From Hyperoplus lanceolatus (Eukaryota > Chordata > Actinopteri > Uranoscopiformes > Ammodytidae): a stretch of 64,000 nt of DNA. The stretch is from NCBI GenBank assembly GCA_026929865.2, contig CM049410.1, forward strand, positions 9,858,001-9,922,000. Reading direction: 5' to 3'. The notes beneath the pieces were generated by a model. The model was not told where the DNA came from, searched no databases, and saw only the letters and a list, made by a program, of their open reading frames with translations. Within the stretch, counting starts at the first letter, position 1. Every line of letters begins with the position of its first letter. Positions 15,301-25,773 of this stretch are shown here, piece after piece. Position numbers and translations under genes: made by a program.

Positions 15301-18300
15301 TCTGCTGTACGTCTGGGTTTTTTCTTAGCAGAAGAAACATTTCTTGGCCGCTTCTTGAGCTCCTGTGCCAGTGTCAGGGAGTGACAAAAGTTTGTAAATG
15401 CTATCATACTTACAAATACAGTGAGTTTTGTGGAGCTGATTGTCTTAATCAACTTTGTGTCAACTCGTTTGGCAATGGTTTGAAAGTAACGGTCATTCAT
15501 GTATATATGAAAATGTTACGCACTTTAGCTTTAAAGGTGGAGTCAGCGATCCTGGAGAACGCTCTAACCACTACACCACGAGCGCCCCCATAACTGCTGA
15601 CTCCACCTTTAATATCGAAAATACATTCTTTGCAATGTGTGATTATTGTGAAATGTATGTGGTCAAGCAAGGTCATACACATAATTGTATAGTCTTTCTG
15701 TACCTTGGTCTTTGATGAGTTGTTCTCTGTGATAATAAGTCATCTGATTCACTCGCACCTGCAAGAAGAACAGCAACTATTTAACAGTGCGTAGAAGAAG
15801 TAAAGGCATACAGTATATAGTACATGTGCAAGGACTAGGCTACTTACTAAGTCTTGCCATTTGACTAGACAAACTTTCAGCTTTTGACTGGTCGGGTGAG
15901 CTGTCAGTGGTTGTTGATTTGACCCCTGATTGGCTGAAATGCTCTGCTGAGAAATCGAAGTCTGTCAGGTTGACGTATGTGTGACCCTGGAGGGGGACAG
16001 GAACAATACATTGAAAATCCACCATGCAATGAATGAGTGTTGAGTTGTGAAGAATAATGACCAACTGCCATGTTCTTTACCTTTTCTGCTGAGTTCTGAC
16101 CATTTGTTATTCGCCTTTCAAACCTGTTAACAGCAGAACAAAAATCATAGCATTAAACAGTACAACCTGTTGCACAAAAAAGGTTGTGTGACAACAATAA
16201 TTAGGAGTTAACCTCTGGTAGCGAGTAAAGGCGGTGTTCATCTCATCGTTAGCTGCCAGCAACTCTTCAATCAGCTTCTCCTCACTGAGCCTGGGTACGA
16301 TCTTTACTATCCTCTCCTGCATTTCCTTACACACTGTGTATAACTGCTAATGACACAATAAGACAAAGAATGTGTGGGTGGGTGGGGGGAGGTTGAGGGG
16401 CCAGATGCAACACAAAATGCATAAAGTGCTAGATCAGTTAAGGGTCAATCACAGTCACTCAATATGGAGGAAAAGGAAATGCTTTTATTGCATAGGATAC
16501 TTCACATCAATAATAAGAAAGAGGGTGTGTGTGTGTGTGTGTGTGTGTTTCTTGTTTGTTTTTACCTCCAGCAGCTCCATGTCTGCCTGCTTTACCGTGA
16601 CAGGATCCAGCTGACTCATCATGTCTGACATCATAGCGAGGTTGCTCCGCACCACTCCCAGCTCTGTCTTCAGCTGCGTCACCTGGAACACCAACGATAT
16701 TTCCTTACAAAGGCAAATATTGATTTCATAAGTGCCTGAGGCTAAAATGAGAAACATAGACACGAAGGAGCTGCGAGACAGCATTTATAGTGCAATGTGA
16801 ATAGAATAATATCCCCCTCTCAAGCACAGCAAGGCCCATCACCTGACTGGGAGTGAAGGCATTGGATCCCTCTAAGGCCAGCTTTAGCTCGCACGTCTGG
16901 GGTGGAGTGATCGGCGGTCTGGAAGGTAGGTGCACAGCAGGCAGTGTAGTAGTGACAGCAGGCCCGTTCCCAGGCACAGTCTGGTTAAGCAAAAGAGCAC
17001 AGAAAAGACCCCGAAAAGGAAAGTGACCAAAGATGACAGATACAGCACCGAAAGATGAGCAGTTTGAGGGCACCAGCTGTTGTTTGTACCTTTTTAGGGG
17101 CTTGGACGGGTGAGTAACCATCCAGCTCTGTCATGGGAAACTCCAGGCCTTTCCTCCGCAGGTCTTCGTACACCGACACCACGCCCGTCAGGTCGGGTGA
17201 GCTACGGAATGCATCGGCCCACGCCTTGAGAAAAGACAAAGCCACAAATAATGAACAGACTGCAGATCAAATGTACGTGACAGCACCAAGAGCATTTTTT
17301 GTAACACACACATTGTTGCCAAACATGAACTGTGGGATTTTACTTTTACCTGTACAATGCTCAGCACTCTGTCGTGCAGAATTAATGGAGGATTGTTTCT
17401 CGGGATGATCGACCGCACCAGAACCCCCTCTACGAAATCCCGTGTGGTCACCATGATGTGAAACCTGTAGCCGCAGTTCTTCACACAAGTCTCCAGGACC
17501 TAACGCCCAAGAAGGAGACGGGGAGAATCAAGACAAAGCTGTATAAAGGTCTGTATCTTACAACTGAAACCAAGTGACGAGGGCATAAACTGGGTCAACA
17601 GGGTGGCGGCCAAAAATGCCCAAGAGTAATGAAGGGAACCACACTCACAGTGAGTGCCAGCATAACCTCCTTGAAGTTTTTGTTTCCCACAATCCTTTTC
17701 TTTATGGCTCTGACTGCATCTTTGGGTCTGTAATCAAACAACAGGCATGTAAGCTCTGAGGACTAGTTTGTAACTGATGTCAAGAGATAACACACACACA
17801 CACACACCCTTCCTCTGAGCTGTTGACCATGTCGCAGATCTCCATGTTAAGGGCCCAGTCCTCTGATGGCAGGCTGGAGCCGGTCGCACACTCTGTTAAG
17901 GAATAGATGAATAAATATTGCTGAATAATATGAAACTGCTAAGCAAAATATATGATATGATTATTTGAGTTTTCTCCTGAACTTCTCTAAGGGCTTGCCT
18001 TTGTGAAAACAATAATAATGTCTCCTTACAATAACAGACATAGCACTTCGCAGCAGCTACAGCAGCCTTCACTTTAGATAAGGTTTGTGGTCATGTTTGG
18101 TGTTCCACAGGGATCAATTTATATATCCTCATTTATGCAAATTATATGAAATCTAAAGTTAATTGTGAGCTTTTTCTTTATGCAGTGGAACAGTGGAAAC
18201 ACGCTTAGTCAAGGCATATCAAAAATGAAGTGTACATGGCTACTAGTAGAAAATATAATTTACTACATTTGTGTAAGACTGCATCTATTTTTATTTGCCT

Positions 18301-19302
18301 TGGTTGCAACTATACTGCATCACTTGCAATGCAGTCGCAACCAAATATATTTAGTAAATAACTACGTGGTCAATAGAAAGTATCATTTTCTCAATGTAAC
18401 TTTCAAGAACATTTTATGAATGGCATGTCATGTATTTTTTGTAGCCCATTTTTCTTTTTGTGTACAGATAATACAAAACAAGGTTACGTATTAATCAGCA
18501 AGTTAAGTGTGCATACATTTAAATGTGTTTGAGTGTATAGAGACAAGCACAAGAACAATCCTATAGGCAAAATCAAAATTCTTTCAAAATTAATAGCTTT
18601 AACGTATAGCCTATGTAAAGAGGACACATGGATGGGTGTATTTAGTGTTTTTAATAAATGTACCCTAGTTTGTATAATGCCCAATAAGCTACTGTAAGCT
18701 ATGTGCTATAACTAAACCCTCTTATCTGTTTATTCTGACGATTAACGCTATACCAACGACTAATGCTACATTTCCATCGGTCAATAGAAACACATGTGCA
18801 GTCATCAGGCCACAGCGAGACGCAAATGCATCTAATTTAGGTCAGGAGGATGTCGGCCACTGGTCGTCCCGCCCAGCTATCGGCAGCTCAAACAGACACG
18901 ATAACGACCAATCAGCTTGAGGATCACCGCAGATAAATCCCGCCCCTCCCAAATCATTGTGTGTAGAAAGCGTCAATCAAAGCCCTAAACCGCCGCTCCT
19001 CTGCCATCAGTCTCAGGGCATTTACCATTTATCTTTCCTTCGTTTTTTTAATGCATTGACATTATAAATGCATAGGTTCGTGCGATAGGCTACAGAAAAA
19101 AACTCTTTAAAATCGACACAAGGAAGCAGTTCGTGGGAAAGGTGAATGAGAATGAGATGATCCAATCCAGCATAGGTGACTGAAGCGTTTATTACAATGT
19201 AACGATGTGCGGTGTTCATAAAAAATTCATAGCATTAAAACACAGCTCACCTATCCTCTGTCCCACCGGCGTGTTGAACGGGTTCCCCAATAAAAACTCC
19301 AT
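12376..19302 (-). CDS. tom1: TOM1, VHS-GAT endosomal sorting adaptor (divergent, short C-terminus)
   Basis: TOM1 binds ubiquitinated cargo, Tollip and endosomal partners. Fifteen exons: 19251-19302, 17808-17892, 17649-17727, 17350-17499, 17090-17224, 16843-16980, 16566-16682, 16213-16346, 16081-16123, 15848-15986, 15704-15758, 14621-14690, 13266-13328, 12662-12701, 12376-12470; 464 residues (human about 492). The start is [18 protein letters not shown]. The VHS domain spans about residues 1-150 ([16 protein letters not shown] conserved) and the GAT domain about 213-305. MDDIEQWL is conserved near 408-415, then GVTSE and EFDKFL. The linker after GAT is poorly conserved, and the protein stops at DHDHSES without the DDMLFAL-type tail I recall for human TOM1 and TOM1L2. 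Nearness to mcm5 favours TOM1 over TOM1L2. Intron 1 is about 1.36 kb. Confidence 0.9.
15531..15612. mobile_element. 82 bp TTAA-flanked miniature inverted-repeat element with tRNA-like core
   Basis: TTAAAGGTGGAGTCAGC at the left is repeated perfectly inverted at the right, both ends lying on TTAA. The roughly 48 bp core read on the minus strand contains GTGGTGTAGTGGTTAGAGC, which resembles the 5' half (A box) of a tRNA gene. It lies in a tom1 intron. Confidence 0.65.
16524..16548. repeat. (GT)n microsatellite in tom1 intron
   Basis: About 12 GT units lie within 20 bp of the donor of the tom1 exon 16566-16682; on the transcript strand they are CA repeats. Confidence 0.9.
17790..17807. repeat. 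(CA)n tract forming the tom1 exon 2 splice donor
   Basis: On the tom1 strand exon 2 ends GAAGG and the intron starts directly with a GT repeat. The frame of exon 3 (GG|A CCC AAA) fixes the junction here. Confidence 0.85.
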
Positions 19303-20606
19303 GTTGAATGACGGCCCCGCACAGCACCGACGTCCCCGGGCCGAGCCGTAGTCCTACTCAACGTCCAGCCCAAGCTCCTGCTGTCTGCCGCTGCTCGCAC
19401 AACAAAGTGGGGCACCAGTTGAACTGCGTCATACTTTAAAGGGAAAGCAGCACGCCTTTATGATAGGCCTAGGGCCGAGGTAATAATAATAGCGATCCAT
19501 AAAAGCACTTTGCATCTCCGCACTCACCGGTTAAGTGCTCTAAGTTAAAAAGTAGCCTAATGTGATCTGTCCTTATATCAAATAGGCCTACTTGAGAAGA
19601 TAATAATAACAATAGCCTATTATTGCTGTGTAGCCTATAAAACTATTTTATTTATAATGAGGACATAGGAAATATAGCATACTTAGTCTACATTGATTTG
19701 TCAGTTTTCGGTTTTACCTTACGACATTGGGTTCCTCATCTTTTTCTGTGTATGCTATGTGACAAATTAGTTATCATAACTGCAAAATGTATTAAATAGG
19801 CTACTTACAACAACTAATTAAGTTTACTTATTTTACTAATAAATAGAAAAATATTGAAGTTCTGACCCTTCCCATGCACATTTGATGAAAAATGACACAA
19901 TTAATGCATAACATAAATAATACTTTTTCACAAAACTAAAACTATTAATATATACAGTATATATGCCTATATAAATATTAATAGTTATGTATGAACATAT
20001 TTATTTTGTTTGCCAAATAGTCACCCATATGCAAAGAGTACATACGTTGCACTGTTCTAGTATTAATTATGTTACTTATGTCATGCTCCAGTTATGTTTT
20101 CGACTATAAAAAACAAGCCGAGGATGAGATATCCTTACATTAGGTTTCTGGTATGAGTCTACCTCAGTAACACTAGATCCTACAAGTCCCATGATGCAAC
20201 TCTTTAATTATGGAAATCTTCTTTTAACCTATGCTTTTAACCAGCAAATCGCTTCAAATGGTGGAATGCCCCTTTAGCATAAGAAGCACATTTCTATAGT
20301 TGGCTATTTGTTGTTAAAAAACTAAGAGGCTTGACAAAGAAGTCTGAACTCACGGTCCACATACTTGTTGTTCTAAAAAGCTTTAGACAAAATCACACAC
20401 TCTTTATCTACAGCTGCTTGATTCTGATGAAGGTGACAATGGCTGTTTCCTAGAGTGAACTTTCATGCTTGGCAGAGAAATGACTATTGAGGCAAACATT
20501 TACCTTCATTATGCGTGATTATAGGCTTTTATGGTAAAAAATGCATGATGAATTTGGATGGATAGGTCATGATATGGTAGATAGGGTAGAATACATTTTT
20601 CACATA

Positions 20607-21464
20607 CAGTTGTGTTCAAAATAATAGCAGTGTGTTTAAAAAATTGAGTAAAGATCAAAATCCTAATAATAGCTTTATTTCCATACACGCAAATGCATTG
20701 GGGACATTGCACATTCAATTCCAACTCCAAATATGAAGAAACATTTGTCAAATGTTTCTATATCTTTACAGAAAGTGAAGAAAAAGGAATATTAGACTGT
20801 TCAAAAAACAGTCTAATATTCTGCATTTTTCTTTACAACTCAAACATTTACTGTATCAACTGAAAAATGCATGAAGATTTAGCTTTCCTATGAATCACTG
20901 AACTAATATTTAGTTGTATAACCTCTGTTTCTGAGAACTGCTTCACATCTGTGTCGCAGGGAGTCACCCAACTTATGGCACCTGTGAACAGGTGTTTCAG
21001 CCCAGGACGATTGGACTACATTCCACAATTCCTATGCATTTCTTGGTTTTGCCTCAAAAACAGCATTTTTGATGTCACCACATAGGTTTTCTATTGGATT
21101 GAGGTCCAGGGATTGGGCTGGCCACTCTATAACGTTAATCTTGTTGGTCTGGAACCAAGATCTTGTTCGCTTACTGGTGTGTTTGGGGTCGTTGACTTGT
21201 TGGAACACCCATTTCAAGGGCATTTCTTCCTCAGCATAAGGCAACATGACCTCTTCAAGTATTCTAATGTATCCAAACTGATCCATGATCCATGGTATGC
21301 GATGAATAAACCCGACACCAAAGTATGAGAAACATCCCCATAACATGATGTCTGTGCCACCATGCTTCACTGTCTTCAAAGTGTACCGTTTTTTAAACAC
21401 ACTGCTATTATTGAGGATAAATAAAAGTTAAATGAATGAAAATGAAATATTATGAACACAACTG
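20607..21464 (-). mobile_element. Deleted Tc1/mariner-type transposon with DDE transposase remnant
   Basis: CAGTTGTGTTCA at 20607 is repeated inverted at 21453-21464, and both ends are flanked by TA (20605-20606, 21465-21466). A 122-codon minus-strand frame (21032-21400) encodes the C-terminal transposase half, with LWGCFS, NDPKHTS (second acidic residue) and SLDLNPIENL (third). The N-terminal DNA-binding half is missing, so the copy cannot be autonomous. An inner inverted pair (AATAATAGCAGTGTGTTTAA, left about 20620-20640, right about 21390-21415) shows that the right terminal repeat is split by about 40 bp of extra sequence. Confidence 0.9.
20787..20821. repeat. Perfect 15 bp hairpin inside the Tc1-like copy
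   Basis: GAATATTAGACTGTT (20787-20801) pairs perfectly with its inverse (20807-20821) across a 5-base loop. Confidence 0.9.
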
Positions 21465-21788
21465 TATCTCACGCTTGTGTTGTGTGGTTCTCTGCCACAT
21501 GGGTGCACTGTTTGATTTCACATAGATCAGGTTCCTACTCCCAATTACCAAGGCCCTGAAAGCTTTTGGCATACTCTGAAACTGGTTTGTGCTCATTTAA
21601 TTGAAAGTCTGATTGTGAATATGCAACATTAATGCACAATAATACAAGCAGCACACATTAAGGTGGGTCATGATTTCTTACTTGATGAGGAGGCTCTTTA
21701 TTGAAGACGGTGTCTGTATCAAAATGTAGTTTTTAAAACCTTCATTATTTCAGTATAGGGTTTTTATGTTGCATATTCCTTAATGAAT

Positions 21789-21842
21789 TGGCTGTTCATT
21801 GAAGTTACTATACAGTGGCTGTTCATTGAAGTTACTATACAG
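21789..21842. repeat. Tandem duplication, 27 bp x 2
   Basis: A 27-base unit beginning TGGCTGTTCATTGAAG occurs twice in direct contact, without mismatch. Confidence 0.9.
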
Positions 21843-24349
21843 GGGTTGGGTAGCATACCAGAGAAAATCATAGTTACGGGAACAACAATAGGGGCCAGGG
21901 CAGCTACATTGTTGGGCCAAGACAGGCTATTCTAGTCCTATTTACGGAAAGGAAACACATCTATCTCAACTTAAAGACCTGTAAAGTCAACAAAATACAA
22001 AGATTAGCTCGCTGATTTTCAAATAAATTACATTTTTCTCTCTGAAATGATGCCATCGGTGACACCGAGAGGCACATTTGCTGTGTTTGATCAAGGCCGA
22101 GAAGTGAATGTGCTGCTCAGAGACAGTGACTCACAGCCCAGCGAGCAACAGCCAATGTCCTTCTTACTGTCACGACCAGCTCCTCTGTTTACACCAGCAG
22201 AGCTCATGCACTTTCCATTCAAAAAGAACCATGTGTGTGGTTTACGTGGGTGATCACAGAGCAGATGAAAAAGCAGACATTTCTAATCATATCTTGTCCT
22301 TCAAGAAAAGATGGTGTCAATTATTAATCCTAGCCTATAAGCTTTTCCTATGATAGAGTTCATTGTTTGATCTCTTGCAGAAGATTAGGGGCTAGCTATC
22401 CAGGGGTCTTTAGAGGAAAGCCGGATTATCTGAGGTAACTGTGATTAAATCTTTCACAATCTTGAGTAGTGGTTTAATACAACACTATTACTTTCTGTGC
22501 AGTGATGCTGCTACATGCTGTCCAACAAGCCTGTTCTACCCAGAAACTGTAAATAAAAGAGGTGTTACCTCTATGGTTGCTATGGGACTATATGTGGGCA
22601 AATGTAGCCATGTGTACAGACGAATCACTGTAACATTCTATTGGGAATGAAATACAGTACTTCACAAAAGTGAGTACATCCCTCACATTTGTTCAAATAT
22701 TTCATTATATGTTTTCATGGGACAACACTGAAGAAATTAGACTTTGATACAATGTAAAGTAGTCAGTGTACAGCTTGTATAACTGTGTAAATTTACTGTT
22801 GCCTCAAAATAACTCAACACACAGCCATTAATGTCTAAACTGATGGCAACAAAAGTTAGTACACCCCTAAGTGAAAATGTCCAAATTGGGCTCAAAGTGT
22901 CAATATTTTGTGTGGCCACCATTATTTCCAGCACTGCCTTAACCCTCTTGGGCATGGAGATCACCAGAGCTTCACAGGTTGCCACTGGAATCCTCTTCCA
23001 CTCATTCATGAAGACATCACGGAGCTGGTGGATATTAGAGACCTTGTATGGAATGAAATCAGTCTCAATATTAATGAATGCACAGAGAAGGATTCACACT
23101 TGTATTTTGTGATTTATATATAAATGACTCTCTTCTCACAAATACATTTCAATGCACACACAAATGAAAACCGTCATATATAAATGTAAAATAAATCCAT
23201 CTATAAGAAAAATGTTTCACAAACACATTTCCGATCGACACACAAATGTGTATTGTTTTGAATAAATGTTATATCAATCCATAAATATATTAATTTAAAA
23301 AAGATTTGCAATTTTCATCAAAAATGTGTTTGGATGTTGTTACATTTATATACAAACTGTTACATTTGAATTTACAAAATGCTTTTAATTTGTGAACTTC
23401 CTTGCATTCATGTGTGAATTGGTCTGTATTTGTGTGTGGAATTTTGAGACTCCCCTGACGTCGCTGGTTTCACAAATGTGTTTTTTACCTTTAGCCAATC
23501 GGATGTCTTCCTCGTTTTTAGCCAATCACATGAGCGCAGTCTCACAAGGGTCCGTTTACGCCCAGAGACAGAGGACGGTACGGCTCGACTGAATGAGCTC
23601 AACCTCAATGCATTATTTTTAAAACTGCTGTGGAGTTGTTTAGCCGCAGTGGACCACGTTTTTGGTGAATCATAAACGAGTCACCAAAAATTCCAGCATT
23701 TGCAGCGTCCATTTCTCCAAAGAAGAGTTTAGTAACTTTGGCTAGAAGGCTGCTGGCTTTGCAGAGCAGCTATGTCTAGCTGATGCCTGCTGGAGCTGCC
23801 TTTCTTTACTTACTACCGACCCCGTGCTGATTGCCGATCATATAAGTCACTTATCAGCTTAGCTGTACATTACATTTTACTGTCTCATTAGCTTTAGTTA
23901 TGCTACTACAGTGTATTTCACTTGTGTGTGTTGCTAACATTTAGCCCTAGGCCCAGTGTTTGAAGCTAACGTAGCTAACGTTGTTATCATAGTAGCCTAC
24001 TACCGAATGTTTATTTTTAGCAGGTCATGCTAGCTACCTTGATGACAATCACACAAAATATAGCCACTGAATTAAGAATTGTATTATACCCTAACAGAAT
24101 ATCTCTGTATTACAGCATTACAGACAGCCTATGCCAGAGTGAATGCTAGTGTTGAGGGCTATTGCGACATTGATCCTGAACCTCTCATCTCAACCCGGGA
24201 CCCTGGAAGACAGACGATGTGACCTACACATGCAGTAGTTAAAGAACCATGGAGACGAAAAGGAACAGAGGTATGATGAAGAATCTACTCATGCTAATGT
24301 AATTAAAGATATCCTAAACTGCATAGAACTCTCTGTATATTATATTTGA

Positions 24350-24499
24350 TTGTTTCACTTAATAAGCTTATTAGGTGAACAAGCAGACTGCATTTATTCT
24401 TCTCATAAGGAATGTTTTCTTCAGTGTCATCATTGTAAATATATTCAATTTCTTCTTAAAAGCAGAAACAAGGTTTTACTCAAAGACATCTCGAAGTGC
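24350..24499 (+). pseudogene. Truncated element-encoded reading frame, left arm
   Basis: The plus-strand frame MFHLISLLGEQADC...KVLLKDISK matches the right-arm frame almost residue for residue. It is cut off at the inner edge of the arm, where a mariner-like miniature element begins. The cysteine/histidine spacing (C..C..H) suggests a small metal-binding motif. The family is not recognised. Confidence 0.5.
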
Positions 24500-24733
24500 A
24501 TCTTCACAATCTCACAAAACTATTCATACCCCTTAGACCTTTCCACATGGATAAATCACACGTACATTTATTTTATTGGGATTTCATGTAATAAACCAAC
24601 ACAGCATTGCTTATAATTGTGATGTGATGATAAATAGTTTTACATTTTTTATATTTAAATAAATAAAAAAAACTGAAAAGTGTGGCTTGTAAAATAAGTT
24701 CAAGTGGTATGAATACTTTTGCAACCCACTGTA
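24497..24733. mobile_element. Mariner-like miniature element at the centre of the palindrome
   Basis: The right end reads GAATACTTTTGCAACCCACT before a GTA, and the left part reads ACTATTCATACCCCTTAGAC. Both resemble ends of teleost mariner-like elements (GTATTCATACCCCTT type). It sits where the left arm stops matching the right arm, so it probably truncated the left copy. Confidence 0.55.
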
Positions 24734-25407
24734 GATCATTTGACAACAGTTAGCCAGGCCTGTGTGTGTTAACCATAAGCAAACCTTTACCTATTTTCTG
24801 TCACTGTGCTTTTGTGTTGCAGTTATCAAGAACTGGACGAGAAAGGACAAAGTGTTTTTGTGGAAGTGTCCTGCTCAAAGACCTACTGACTTCAAACTCT
24901 TTAAATAAAGCCTCACATATTTTCATTCAACGCTGTGTGCATGTGTATTTATGAATTTTAAAATAATTATTTTAATTATAATATAATTTAAGTGTAATAA
25001 ATGATGAAGCATTTTCAAATAGTAGATACAGTATTATTGAAGAATGATGGATATTGAGTTATATAGTAAGCTGCTTTCCCTCTCAAAGGCAGGGTTCCAT
25101 AATGTGCCCTGTAGAGCAGCTTCTAGGCATAAGGGTTGAGAAACATTTGGTTCAAGGCCTTGAAGAAGCGTCCTGCACCTTGGAGGCTCCTGAAGCACCT
25201 CGTTCCTGACCTGGAGAAAGTTTTATTGTACAGGGACATGCACTGGTACAGCAACAATGTTTTTCATAGTAAAAGTAATTTAGTTTATGCTCCTTCAGCC
25301 AAGGTAAGCCATCACAGAATATAGATAAAGAGATTTGAGAGGTATAATACATTTATCATTTACTGCACACCAATGTTACAAACTGCAACATACAATTTCA
25401 AATAGTT

Positions 25408-25773
25408 ACTGTCGTCGTCTGGCACTCTCCACGGGAACACCTGCAAGTACAATATGTTGTTTGTTAATTGTTTATTGGGCATTTATTGTACATACACTAT
25501 AAGATTAGCATATGTATTCATAAGTACCTGATCTGCATCCAAAGTATGAAAATGAGACAACCAGTGGATACTCCTGGACAACACCTTGAAGACTTCCAAG
25601 TTGGAGGTCTGGTACAGTGGGCTGAGCTTCAAGATGTCTTTGAGTAAAACCTTGTTTCTGCTTTTAAGAAGAAATTGAATATATTTACAATGATGACACT
25701 GAAGAAAACAGTCCTTATGAGAAGAATAAATGCAGTCTGCTTGTTCACCTAATAAGCTTATTAAGTGAAACAA
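25408..25773 (-). pseudogene. Longer copy of the element-encoded frame, with a probable downstream exon
   Basis: The minus-strand frame 25483-25773 extends the arm-encoded protein by about 45 residues (LSPLYQTSNLEVFKVL and onward). After LDADQ there is a GTACTT donor, and an acceptor at about 25443 (TTGCAG) joins in frame to VFPWRVPDDDSNYLK. This suggests the palindrome is built from two inverted copies of a spliced, element-borne gene. The function is unknown to me. Confidence 0.45.

Noticed and set aside
15545-15596. A functional tRNA gene
   Set aside because: Only an A-box-like half is present. No B box, acceptor stem or terminator is visible.
15704-15758. Apparent stop codon at the start of tom1 exon 11
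   Set aside because: It appears only if the phase is miscounted. One base carried from the previous exon gives an open frame ([12 protein letters not shown]).
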